From: Cepaea nemoralis | Taxonomy: Eukaryota > Mollusca > Gastropoda > Stylommatophora > Helicidae | Assembly (NCBI GenBank): GCA_014155875.1 | Contig: JACEFZ010025808.1 | Coordinates: forward strand, 728,501 to 792,500 | Direction of reading: 5' to 3' | DNA length: 64,000 bases | Shown: positions 1 to 12,500 of the stretch, piece after piece | Layout of the letters: the number at the start of each line of letters is the position of its first letter | Position numbering within the stretch: position 1 is the first letter of the stretch | Notes under the pieces: generated by a model | What the model was told of the DNA's origin: nothing | Database searches by the model: none | What the model saw: only the letters and a program-made list of their open reading frames with translations | Position numbers and translations under genes: made by a program

Positions 1-105
1 GAAGGCTGAGAGACAAATATCTGGATGACTTGGCCACATGGAAGAATTGAGATAAGAACACAGGGCTGATTCAATATTCTAGCACATGATGATGATGAAT
101 GATAG
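1..105 (+). mobile_element. Remnant of RTE-like LINE reverse transcriptase C-terminus
   Basis: The translation reads YLDDLATWKN followed by a GLIQYSS-like segment. This matches the conserved end of the RTE-like protein seen intact at 60756-61521 (KYLDGLAKWHGRDRN..ELIHD). It is frame-broken, truncated by the window edge and followed by GATGAT repeats. Confidence 0.6.
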
Positions 106-222
106 ATTGGTTTTGGATATATTTAAGTCACAAGTGATGGGTATCATGACGAGGGTAAAGTTCTATAAACTCTTTGGCTTGGAGTCAGTAGGGTTTTTGG
201 GGATGATACAGAATCACCTGAG

Positions 223-434
223 GAGCGGCTGGCCGAGTGGCTAGAACACCGGACTCTGATTCAGGAGACCCGGATTCAATCCCTCGGTAAGGGTGGGATT
301 TTTTTCTGTCGGGGGCAAAAAGAAAATTCTAACCGGCGACTGTACTAGCCAGACGGAATTTTATTCCTCAGGCTCAAAGACCCCTCTGCCATACACCGCA
401 AGGTACTATGTTGGCAGTGAATGACAGTTTTTTT
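223..434 (+). mobile_element. tRNA-derived SINE, family 1, with 15-bp target duplication
   Basis: The head has an A-box-like TGGCCGAGTGG and a B-box-like GGATTCAATCC, as in Leu/Ser-type tRNAs. The body runs to a T-rich tail. The 15-mer acagaatcacctgag occurs on both sides (208-222 and 435-449), a clean target-site duplication. Related 3' halves occur at 12659-12795 and, reversed, at 60470-60610. Confidence 0.85.
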
Positions 435-449
435 ACAGAATCACCTGAG

Positions 450-984
450 AGTTGTTGATGACTTCTGCTTTCCCCCCAGCTTACGTCACTCAATAACTTC
501 GCCTAACAGGATTCTTGCTGATGGGTCTGAGCTGGACTTCAAGACAGACTTCACTCGCTAGTGGACGTGGTGCTTTGATTCAGGGACCTGCACTCTTTCT
601 GAATGGTTGAATATTACCAGCTGCTTGGTATCCATTGTTCCGTGTGGGAGTTCTACTATGTCCAGACTGATGTGTGTTTGATGAACACACAATTTTACAC
701 GAGGTACATCAGAAGATGCTATCTGCTAGGGCTTTTGGATACAGCCAGCAGTTATTGTTAACAATACCTCTTGAGTGTTCTTGTGTGTGATTCCTTCAAG
801 ATGTACATGCTGGTACTGCAATGCACCAATTCTTCAATGAAATAGCTGCCATTCCTTCAGTAGCTGATGATGAACACTAAAATAGCAGTTCTGTAGATAT
901 TTCTGCTGTAGCCTGATAGATGGCTTCAGCTGAATGAGAACGGAAGTCAGTCAACTTCCATGAATGTTAGTACTGTTTATGTCC
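450..984. other. No recognised feature
   Basis: Both strands were read. There is no long open frame, no NEK9 C-terminal similarity and no repeat that I recognise. Confidence 0.4.
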
Positions 985-1230
985 CCTTATGGTTGTTTTG
1001 ATGCACAACATAATTTTCCTTAGCAGCACTGTCCCTTATCTTTATTTTGATGTACAAGTACAACACAATTTTTCCTAGTAGCACTGTCCCTTATGGTTAT
1101 TTTGATGTACAACAAAATTTTCCTAAGCACTGTCCCTTATGGTTATTTTGATGTACAACAAAATTGTCCTAAGTACTGTCCCTTATGGTTATTTTGATGT
1201 ACAACAAAATTTTCCTTTGCAGCATTGTCC
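985..1230. repeat. Tandem repeat, about 46-60 bp unit, about 4-5 copies
   Basis: The block CCCTTATGGTTATTTTGATG followed by a tacaacaaaatttt-like segment recurs with small indels. It lies distal to the last recognised NEK9 exon. Confidence 0.8.
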
Positions 1231-1238
1231 TTTATGGT

Positions 1239-1285
1239 GGCACATCACAACCCATGCACTTTTCTATGGAAATGTGTGATGTGCC
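1239..1285. repeat. Inverted repeat, 11-bp arms and 25-nt loop
   Basis: GGCACATCACA at 1239-1249 pairs perfectly with TGTGATGTGCC at 1275-1285. It could form a hairpin in either strand's RNA. It may be part of a degenerate element. Confidence 0.7.
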
Positions 1286-1739
1286 CCACTAAGACTTCTC
1301 CAAAAGTACTTGGGGCAGGAGTGAGAATTCACTCCATCCCAGTATGAGGGACATTTGAAAAACACTCATCTGTCCTGCTACCCTTCATTGGCAGGGAGGT
1401 TCAGTTTTCAAGAAACACCTTACTAGACAGTGACCATATGCACTGGCCAACCTTCCTTAGTGACCTCTGATGATATGCTTAAAACATTAATGTTACATTT
1501 CTTTGCCTCCTCGAATGGACACATGGGTGACAACATCTGTCATAAGGACACATATCTTACCTATACAGGTACACAATCAAACTGTTGAATACAATAACTT
1601 ACACTTAGAGGAAGAAACCCTGGGCTTGAGTGTCTTCTGGTTGAGAACTTTCTCTGGTGAAAGAAGTAACAGAACATCAATGAGAATCAGTGAAGAAACC
1701 TGAAAACTCCAGAGATCCCACTGATATGGCTTTAAGAGA

Positions 1740-2290
1740 AACTTGATGATGGCTTATTGCTCCACCATGGAGGCACCATTAAAACGCTCATTTGTTTACA
1801 ATCTTTCTTCTTCTTCTGAAGACTCAGAAAGCATGCTGAGTAGGGTGAGAACAGGCAAGCTTCGTGCAGAGTGGCTTGCTTTGCTTCGGAAGTCACGGGT
1901 GACAAGCATCGTCTGGATCTTTTCTCCGGGGCATGCTGGTGAGCTGGGGAATGAACAGGTGGACAGATTGGCTGGCTCTGCAAAACTTGGTGGAGTATTG
2001 ATGCATGATAGGGAAGACGTGGTTGTGGCCTTGTGGGAGCACATGTACACCTCGGAGGAGCAAATGGATCACCATGGTCTGGCAAGAATGCGACAGCAAA
2101 GGGTGACGAGGGGACCTGGCCGATGATCGATGCTCAGAGGAAAGGCTAGACGGACATATAATCAGATTACTACTGGTACTATTAGTGTTGGAACTCTTCG
2201 CTGGCTGCTGAGGATGGGGACAGAGCACTTATGAGAATGCCCCAAATACTGTGATGTTGGTTCCTAAATCAATCAATCAATCAATCAATC
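1740..2290 (+). mobile_element. RNase H-domain element remnant with (AATC)n tail
   Basis: An open frame contains IVWIFSPGHAGELGNEQVDR then LAGSAKLGG, the C-terminal part of an RNase H fold (SPGHxGxxGNExADxLA). Downstream frames give GTISVGTLRWLLRMGTEHL and a cysteine-bearing end, followed by AATC repeats at 2267-2290. The catalytic N-terminal part (YTDGS) is absent. Homologous copies lie at 29110-29245, 48285-48750 and, reversed, 59050-59440. Confidence 0.8.
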
Positions 2291-2439
2291 TTCTTCTGAT
2301 CTCCAGATCTTAGATCAGATGCCAGCCGTCTTGGGTAAGGGCAACAAATAGAAGGTTATGTGTGAACATTACAAAACCCTCAGCTCTTGGACTTTCAAAG
2401 TGTAGGCTGAGCAACATTTCACTAACTTGACCAAATATG

Positions 2440-2830
2440 TCTCCTCAAGGTTGCATCAGATGTGCTGGCAGTAATGTAGTCTGTTAAGAGGGATACACCA
2501 AACATGACATAGTGCATGTCTTTAGATTACACTCTTACAGTGGTGGAGGAGAATGTGTGTTCCCAAGCTTCGGACACATCATGGAAACAGTGCGTTATAT
2601 TCAAGCTGTGGAGATGAAATGCTTCGGACACATCATGGAAACATGACAGTAACTCAGTCTGTCTTCACATTTCAGTGATAGAAGAGATTGTTGTCTCCAC
2701 AGGTCCATGACAGGTATACTGGCAGTAAGTTGGTCTGTCTTCATTTTACAGTAACAGAAGAGATTGTATGCTTGGGACTGCACCAGATATGCTGGCAGTA
2801 ACTTAACTACTCTTAGAGGAATCTGTGTAA
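2440..2830. repeat. Degenerate tandem repeat, roughly 100-bp unit
   Basis: Segments such as ATGCTGGCAGTAA, GTCTGTCTTCA and AGAAGAGATTGT recur several times with drift. Edges and period are approximate. Confidence 0.55.
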
Positions 2831-2904
2831 GTTGGACTTAAGAATATGGATCAGACTAAAATGGACACAAATGTGCTGTCTTGCTAGTAAACTGGGGACA
2901 GTTA

Positions 2905-3172
2905 AATGTTAACAAAAAGAAACAGGATTTTCATTTTTAATAAGACACAAACGATAGATTGTACAATTTATTGTCTGACATATTTTGTGCATCTCATCAG
3001 GTGCATGCTGCAGAAACCACGCAACATAAAACAATACAAAACATTGAATTTTCAAGCTGAAATATACAATACACATATTCCCACAGTAACTGACACCGTT
3101 CATCACAGTAATTTTAAATACACCTGGCAATAAATTGCACAACCTATTGTTTACATCTTAAATATTCAAATG
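2905..3172 (-). mobile_element. Penelope-like element 3' end, reversed, abutting a short plus-strand copy
   Basis: The reverse complement contains the family 3' block (GTTGCGTGGTTTCTGCAGCA, ACAATAAATTGTACAATC). At 3120-3172 a short plus-strand 3' end follows (CCTGGCAATAAATTGCACAA). The copies share the terminus of the better-preserved element at 32623-33044. Confidence 0.65.
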
Positions 3173-3361
3173 TACAACAGGAAGACCTGGTATTGAAAGA
3201 CAAGATTTCCAGTCCAAATGACTTACTTGAGCTACAGACTTGACAAAAGGGTGAATGTCATTTTTTGTCATGATGATGACGATGTCATGATAAAATATTT
3301 CAGTTCAGTTAGTTCTAAGTTTCTGTGCAAATATATTTAGAGCAGATGCCGTTATGCTTAC

Positions 3362-3535
3362 CTGCAATAATAAGTGTATGCCAGTGGCAGCATGAAAGAT
3401 ATGACACAACATGTAGCGAGCCAAATATTGGACGAGGCAGTGCTGTACACATCCCATTTGGACCGCTGCCTTGATCAGTAAACTCACCGCCAAGACGGCC
3501 ACTTTCTCCATTTCCCCATGAGTAAATGTGATTTT
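3362..3535 (-). CDS. NEK9: NEK9 exon 18: last RCC1 blade, last exon recognised
   Basis: 174 bp, acceptor GTGACAG|AAAATC, donor GCAG|GTAAGC, phase 1 on both sides. It encodes [17 protein letters not shown] and [18 protein letters not shown] then HWHTLIIA (human [34 protein letters not shown]). The donor is strong, so at least one more exon must follow; none is recognisable in 1-3361. Penelope-like fragments lie on both sides, one starting about 10 bp upstream of the acceptor. Confidence 0.95.
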
Positions 3536-6500
3536 CTGTCACAGAAGGGGTACAGAATACTTAATTGTCATTCATGTTAAAGGAAGCATGTTAAAGCTGG
3601 CAGAGGTAATTACCATTCATTTACAAAAGCCAACTATGTGCAAACAAAACAGACATGATAGTCAGTTTACAATTACCATGGTAGACAATTCAAATTACTG
3701 TGTGAATATGTGTGTTGTATTTTTCAACTTGAAAAATTTATCTTATTGCTTTTGTTTGTGTTGTGTGATTTCTACAGTATGTACCTGATGAGATGCAGTG
3801 AAATATGCCAGGCAATAAATCATGCAATCTGCTGTTTGTGGCTAAGTTATTAAAGTTCACTATTGGAAACCATTGAATGAAAACGTGAAGAAAAGATGCA
3901 GAGCTAGATAGGACATACACTGAGAAAGCCTGAGAATAGTAAACTATAAATACCTTCATCTGGAATCCACAAGGCAAAAGAAATAGAGGAAGATATACAA
4001 ACATACAGAGAAGTGGAGACATAAATGAATAATATGTGGAGGGGAGGACAGATCTACAAGGGATGGCTAAGTACAGGGTAGCTGGGCATGAGCTGGTTGA
4101 GGTCCTACACCCCAATGGGGAATAAAAGGCAACAGAAGAAGTAGGGACAGCGCAGAGTTAGACTATATTAAAACACAGCAAATCAAATGGCTCGGTCATG
4201 AAACAGAATTATCGCAAGATAATGTCCCCAAAGAATACCAAGGACAGACAGAAAAACCAATGACCAAGTACTATAGGAAACAAATGAAAATCGTAAATTG
4301 ATTACAGAAATTAGACATAAGACAGTTACAATTATTCGGACATGTTATGAGAAATAAATTAGAGAACTTGGTGACAACTGGCAAGATCGAAGGGAACAGA
4401 CCGAGGGGAGGACCGAGAAGTAAATACCTGGATGGCTTGGCCACATGGCATGGTCGAGACAGGAACACTGAGCTGATCTACGACTCTGGTGATCGAGTGA
4501 AATGGTGAGTCATGACCGCCCACGTTTTCCGGCATGGCACATGATGGATGGATGGAATGTCCCACACAAAAAATGATTTGATGGAATAGATGAACCCATG
4601 AATAGCACCATGAGTGAAGCAGATACCAGAACTCTCTCCAGAAGTCTCTTCTTAACTTGATGCAGAGAGGATAGTTATTGTAGAAAAAACAAAGAGAAAT
4701 TACCTACCATTTGTTGCTACAACCGTGAACTGATCCCCACAGGCTAGCTTCTCCACACGTTGTCCAACCAGCACACCACCCACCCTGCATACGTTGGGTC
4801 TTGGCTTGAAATCCCCGACACCAAGTTGACCAAATTTATTGGAACCAAACATATACAGGTATCCACATGCTGGAAACAAAAATCACATGAAATTCATAGA
4901 AGAAATTATTCTTCTTCTTGATTCAAACTGACACTCCCATGTTAATCTCTCTAATTAAAATAGTAGTTTGTTTCAGCTTCATGATATTCCAAGAAATTAA
5001 TCATCTTTGAGATCTTGTTTAGCTGAAGTTTATAATCTATCACTCTGTCTGTGGTAGAGCTGATTGTCTCCAGGCATGGTTTGTTAGTGTATTTTTCCCA
5101 TGCTAGGAGTTGTAGGACCTGGTTTTGTCACCCAGCTACAGAGCTGAGTGCTTGGTGAGACACTGTGAGCTATGTATTTATTTCAAAATGCTTTTTGTTT
5201 GTGTTCACATCGGCTGTTTTGTGAAGTGTAGTTTCAGAAAATGGTGAACAGCTCTCTGCCGGCATAGTGGCTGCCTTATGTGATCATGCGTGTGCGGCCT
5301 GCTATTGTTTTTCAGAACGGCTGTCTTCTTTGATAATGAACTGCATATTAAATTGAAGGGTGGCTTATTGCTACTGCACTGGTGATATGGTCTTGTTGAA
5401 ACTACTGTTTTCTTTCACAAATTCACACAGGACAATCATAAGCATTTTGAGTGGTTTTGGTAGCACTAGAATGGAGTCATTATGGAGCGACCCATTTGCT
5501 CTGAATTTGGAGCCATTCATCTACTCATCTACCCATTTCTCTGTTTATCCTCACAGCACCTGGTTCTAATTTTGGGAAAGTTCTGATAAGTTCTGAGGAA
5601 ATAAAGGCAGATGACACACAAAATACAGGTTTAGAAAGTGTTATTTAACCTTACACAGATCAATCTTCCTTCTTTTAATAGAGTGTAGAATATGGTTCAT
5701 GTGATGTGTAAGCAGACCTGCCAAACTCCACAGACACATTTTAACATGAATAATGTGCACATGTGTCCTCCAAGTTTGTTCCCCTTATCTGAAAAGACTA
5801 GATGTGTGATCAACTACCCAGGATCTGTGATACAAAGATCCACACAGTCTGGACCACGAAACAAACCAGGTCTCATTGAGCCAGAGGCAGATGTAAATCC
5901 TAAACCATTGCACCCTTACAAGACCTACCAATAAGCAAACTGATCAAGTGTATTATGGACATATCCACCCACGACCAAATCACTCATTTATACTGAACAC
6001 ATGTAGATATCTCATTCACGATCAAATCACTAATTTATACTGATGTATCATCCACGACCAACTCACTACTTTATACTGATCATACATGTTGTAGGTATAT
6101 CATCCACAACTAAATCACTAATTTATACTGATGTATCATCCACGACCAAATCACTAATTTATGCTGATCATACATGTTGTAGGTATATCATCCACAACTA
6201 AATCACTAATTTATACTGATATATCATCCACGACCAACTCACTACTTTATACTGATCATACATGTTGTAGGTATATCATCCACAACTAAATCACTAATTT
6301 ATACTGATGTATCATCCACGACCAAATCACTGCTTTATACTAATCAAGCATGTTGTAGATATATCATCCACGACCAAATCACTACTCTATACTGATCATA
6401 CATGTTGTAGATATATCATCCACAACTAAATCACTAATTTATACTGATGTATCATCCACGACCAAATCACTAATTTATACTAATCATGCATGTTGTATAT

Positions 6501-9500
6501 ATATCATCCATGGCCAAGTCACTAATTTATACTAATCATGCATGTTGTAGACATATCATCCACAACCAAATCACAATTTATATTGATCATATGTGTTACA
6601 GGTGGGTGTGCTAGTGATGTTGACAGCGGATTGTGCTCCTAATGTCAGGAGTATGGTTATAAGTTCAACACCTGGGCTTGTCTCTGGCCAAATTTGAGGA
6701 CAAGACTGGCCACCTGTTCCCCCCTGCTCCCAGGTCTAGAAAATGTGATGGTGCTACCACATACACAGACTTGTGGCAGAAAACTACATCTGGAAAATTG
6801 TGTTAGATGTCTTATGGACATATCATGCATGTCTTATGGACATATCATCCATATCATGTGGACATATCAATATGTGTTATGGACACATCATCCATGTGTT
6901 ATGGACACATCATCCATGTGTTATGGACACATCATCCATGTGATATGGACATATCATCCATGTGTTATGGACATATCATCCATGTGTTATGGACATATCA
7001 TCCATGTGTTATGGACATATCATTCATGTGTTATGGACATATCATCCATGTGTTATGGACATATCATCCACGACCAGATGACCCACAAGAGATTGTGTAT
7101 CTACTGTAAGACAAACCAACTTGACTTTCCAACATGAACCTCTGGTACCAAGTTTATGATGTCGGATTGAACCCCATAACAATTAGAAAATATATTCCAT
7201 TATTAGGGATCAACCTGCAGCCTACAGAGCTGATAAACAAGTGTAATAATCGCTACACTACAGTGACTTATGTTCTAGATCAGTGGTTCTCAACCGGTGG
7301 GGAATTCCTCCCCCCCCCCCTCCCGGGGAATTTTAGTTTTTTTTTTTTTTTTTTTTTTTGGGGGGGGGGGGGGGAATTAAGATTATTTTAAGATCGCATT
7401 AATACAAGAACTGATTACTTGATATTGTTTTTCCTTTCATCCTTTATTTATGGTTCTGTACATCTCACCCGTCTGAAATTCATTTTATAACGTAAGAAGA
7501 CCTGCAAATCATGTTTTATGTAGATATCTAGACTTGTTTTAGTATGTGCTATTAAATTTAGCTTCCATTATAACGTATACTGTGTAAAGGGAGAGGTGGG
7601 GGGGGGGGGGGTATTTTAGGGTGGAAATACAAAAGGGGGGAATGGTTTTCTGAAAATACGGTGATGGGGGGCACGGGTCAAAAAAGGTTGAGAACCACTG
7701 TTCTAGATAATAAACAGATGATTTTGTTTGATGAGACAACTGCTTACAGTCGATGACTCCCGAATGAGTCTTCCCAGCAGACACCTGCACCACATGAATC
7801 CGGCTTAGTGGCTTTACTGTACTGAAGGTCTGTCTATAGGGTATGTCAAAAGCCTGGGGGAGAATTACAAGACTATTTCAGTGAATAAAGGAGGATGATA
7901 AGATGGAGAAGATGAAGGAGGAGGAGATAAACATAAATAAGAAGGTGGAAAATTAGAAGGAAGAGAAGAAGATAAAAAAGAAGAAAAATTAGATCAAATG
8001 GAGAAAGAAGATAAACATGAAAAAGGACAAGCAGGGGCAGTGGAGAAAAAGAAGGAGGAGAAAAAGAAGAAGAAGAAGAAGAAGAAGAAGAAGAAGAAGA
8101 AGAAGAAGAAGAAGAAGAAGAAGAAGAAGAAGAAGAAGAAGAAGAAGAAGAAGAAGAAGAAGAAGAAGAAGAAGAAGAAGAAGAAGAAGAATTGGATTTG
8201 AATTGAATTGAACTTTATTTTAAAAGGGTTACGAATTGGGCATGTAGGCCCATCTTACATTCTGCCCTTCCAATCATCTTTCCTTCATCAACAGTGCATG
8301 ATACATTCACGTAGGGGTAAAAACATTGTCAAATGAATGTTGTAAGCATAAACAATGCATATTATCATGTTATATGGCACATCCCCCCTACAACACAGAC
8401 ATCCTGCACCAGCCCACACACACACATCCCTCACCCACAACCCACCCATACCCACACTCCCACCCACCACACATCTCTCCACCCACTCAAACATCCCCTC
8501 ACCAACCCAGTTATCTTGCACCCATCCACACAAAAATCTCCACTCATACATACCCCAACCCACACAAACTCGGCCACACACACATGCTCCACCCACCCAA
8601 TCACACACCCCAACCACACACACATACCCCTCCCACACACACATCCTGCACCAACACACACACATCCCTCACCCACTCACACATCACCCACCCATACCCA
8701 CACATCTTCCCATTCACACACACATCCCCACACACATTTTCCCACCAACCCACACATTTCACATCCATCCACACACCCCACCAACCACACATACTGAAGA
8801 AGAAGAAGAAGAAGAAGAAGAAGAAGAAGAAGAAGAAGAAGAAGAAGAAGAAGAAGAAGAAGAAGAAGAAGAAGAAGAAGAAGAAGAAGAAGAAGAAGAA
8901 GAAGAAGAAGAAGAAGAAGAAGAAGAAGAAGAAGAAGAAGAAAAAGAAGAAGAAGAAGAAAAAAAAGAAGAAGAAGAAGATAATGAAGAAGAAGGAGGAT
9001 GAAAAAGCAAAGAAAGAGGACAGTGGGAAGAAGCAGCAGAAACAGGAGGAGCATGAGTAGAAGCAGAATCATTAAAGTGACAATTGTATCCATAGAGAAA
9101 GACGTCACAAATACATTAAAAGACTGCCTGAATTGTTATAAGGCTTAAGTTTAAATGCTTAGTTCATGTCAGCAACAAAGTAGCATTCTGTCTGTATGAA
9201 TGTTTTCTGCTGTGTAGTCCTACCAATTCTGGTCGCATACTGGTATTTCTCTTTCTCTGAGTGTATGTGATCAAAAACCACCATTTTACAATAGCACTCT
9301 GGTAATTTTTGAGTGTGTGTGATCAAAAACCACTTTTCACAGCAGAATTCTTGTAACTGATTACATGTGATCAATATGCACCTTTTTACTAGCTCATTTA
9401 AAAATAATAAATTTCAGAGTATGATTGGTAATAGTAATTTGAAGCCCATTGGTTCACATCAACTTATAACTGACATCTCCACTTATGTCAACACACAGAT

Positions 9501-12500
9501 TGCCAGCTAGAAGAGGCCTATAGAACCACTGGAATGGAACATGTACCATATATGTTACTGAATTTGGATTTGTAAAGTCTCAAATACCGGACAAGATCCA
9601 CTCTAAATGGAGTGTGGTGAATTTCAGGCAATTTTGAGCCACTTCAAGTGGGCACAGAATACTAAGAGTTAGACCCTTCATACAAGCCAGACAATACGGA
9701 TTCACCATCTCAAAGTTAGACACTTGCAACCTGGACAGTCTTAGTGAGCTTCCAACAGAAATCTAACAATCTATTCGCATAACCTCTCTTTGTAAATATA
9801 ACATAAATAACCCATCAACTCTTCACTATGCAAAATGTAGATTTTGTATGAAAGACATGTAATGAAAATAAATACAGAACACAAGTAAAAAGCCACCAGC
9901 TGAAAGGGCAGGCATGAACACACTCTGAATAAGAACAGGTGCTGAAGTCAGAAGTGTCCAATTAGAAGATATATCAGCCACCATGGAACCATGGAAAATT
10001 GACTGAAATTTAAACTGTCAGTTTATTGACATCATCATCAAGTGTGACTTGCTTCCGTGCCACGACACATGACTGTCAAGAATCTTCTCATGTTGCCTTC
10101 CTCTATCTCTCTTTCCACAAATCTTTCCGGTTGTCACATCATGTTCAAGCTTTTGTCTTCTCATAATATGGCCAAAAATGATGACTGATTCTTTCTGATG
10201 TTTATGATAAGTTGTCTTTGCGACTTAAAAATAAAGTTAGTTGCATATCATTTACAGAACGTTGCAGTCAACACCAGCATTTTTTGCTGTTGTGATCTCT
10301 TGGCAAGTTTATGTTCAGTAGTTTGCCATTGTTTTCTGACCGACCGGCACCCATACCATTTCATAAAAAACAATGCAATACGGTCTGCTGCCAAATCGCG
10401 CAGCTGTGTTTCGAGCTTGGGTATGTGGTACGACGAACTGCATCTGTAAACCCTTCGCCACTGAGCCGGCCTTCGCGACTTAGCCTTCCTTAGAATGTCC
10501 AGATTGTCAACATAGATCCATAAAACTGGACTTCTTTTGTAGACAAGACTAAAACAGCAAACAAGAGAAGAAACAGAAGATCAAACTTCCTGACATATCA
10601 ACAAATACAACCTCACTTACTTTGGCCTTCCGTTTCCGCAAGCCAGAAGTCTCTGAGTTAAACCCTAACTTGTTAAACTGGTTACTGCCACATGCCAGGA
10701 GCCTGCCGCTGATGCAGACCAGGAAAGTGCTGTCACCACCAGCACAAACGTGTTTCACTTGCTGCTTTCCTGGCAAGTCAACCTGAAATACCAAAATGTA
10801 ACATTCTCAGCCTGATCAGTAATTCTTCTTCTTCTCCATTCATCCGGAGTGTTTTTTCAGATGTAATTGCGTTGTGCCAAGTTTATCTGCGCCCTTAGGC
10901 CGACACATCTGACTTCTGCGGGTGTTTGTTGACCGGGTTAACCTTCTCGGGGATCACTAATTCAATTGTTCAGATTTACATTTCAGGTGTCTCCACATTT
11001 GAAGGATAGCTGCTCTATTGACTGCTGTTGAATGCAGAGGTTCAATCTCTGTTAGATGCCTCACATGTCAAAGTTGACGAATTTGTATGCCAAAAGGAAA
11101 CAAGACCATAAAATATTTTAATGCCAAGACTAGAAGAAGCATGCAGTTAACTGGAGTTACTTTTGTATACTTGTCTTTAACTTGTGGTTCATTATCAATA
11201 GCTAATCATCACCATGTGTCATGCTGATAAGCATAGGTGATGATGGTTTACTTTCTTACACGATCACCAGTCGTGGGCCAGGTATGTGTTCTTGTCTCAG
11301 TCATGCCATGTGGCCAATCCATGAGGGTGGCACACTTTTATATTGCAAATTAATTTCTGACAATTAATCAAATCGGTATCTTAAAAACTACAATGACACG
11401 AACTAAAACAAGCAAATAAACAGAGGGTGTAAGTCAGGCAGGTAGTCGGAAAGGCATACCAAGAGCTGGCTGGAAGAAAGCCACACAAGAACTGACCTTA
11501 TGAGGTGTTTTCAAGTCAGCTTCAGAGCCCGATCCAAGTCTTCCTGAAAGAAGAAATAATGTACATCTTTCCTTTTTCTTTCATTTATTTTCTTTGTGAA
11601 ATAAATTAATCATATTTCTTTAAAAAATACATCAATGTTCTTCTCTTAAATATGTTCAAACCTTGTAAGTCTTTCTAGTGGAAGTCAACTAATTCTTGTA
11701 ATATCTCCACTTGTAATATCTCCTCATGCTTGTTCTCTTGTTTATTCTCTTGTTTGCTGCCAGTACAGCCTCCCTACCATTGCTGGTGTGTGCTTGCAGT
11801 TGGTGAGTCCACTTTACGTGCTATGAGTATATGGCACTAGTCCCAAATTTCTATCGACCAATCAGCACTTGATAGGAACACGTGATATGGTCAACATTAC
11901 GCTGGCTGCCTTTGCTCTCAGAACATTTCCTCGTACCAGTTTTAAGATGCATCAATCTGGAAGCCCAGTCAGTTTTCAAAATCCTTGTGTGGGGAAGAGA
12001 ATGAAAACATTTAAGCACAGGACTGACAGGTATATATACTAGCCACTGTACCAGCACTGCTTTCCTGTCTGTACATAATTCAGTTTAGTTCAGGTCATCG
12101 TTGACTGTCATCATTCCATATTGACGTGTCCATTCATGTTCTGATTTGCTTTGTAATCAACTCAATGAGTGTACGGTGACCATGACTGTTCAGTGTTGAT
12201 TGACGAGTTGGATATGTCCACAGCTATTATAATCTCCTCTGTAATAAACTCCATCAGCATACAGTGCTATGCCAGTTTCAAGGTCATCGAGAAGCCTACT
12301 TTGCACTTGTGCTGTTTTTTACCTCTCCTATTTTCATTTACTGGCAATGCTAATTTTGCTCTAACGACACTCATAACATACTCTATCCGCTCTTTCATTG
12401 CCCTTGACACCTGTTGGCTACAGTATCAAATTAATGTGGCTCCGTGAATTGACTTCTGTAAGGATTCAACCAATTGTCTGTGTGCTGAACCTGCATGAAC

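Noticed and set aside
223..300. Functional tRNA gene
   Set aside because: A and B boxes are present, but the segment is the head of a SINE with target duplication. The acceptor stem does not close. The same applies to the heads at 51918, 57550 and 58317.
3305..3511. Alternative minus frame over exon 18
   Set aside because: Shadow of the true RCC1 frame, which matches NEK9 residue by residue.
6694..7137. Repeat protein frame [18 protein letters not shown]
   Set aside because: A 22-bp tandem repeat that stays open in all frames. No evidence of a gene.
8326..9060. Long frames rich in K/E or H/T/P
   Set aside because: They read through CA-rich and GAA repeats; composition artefacts.
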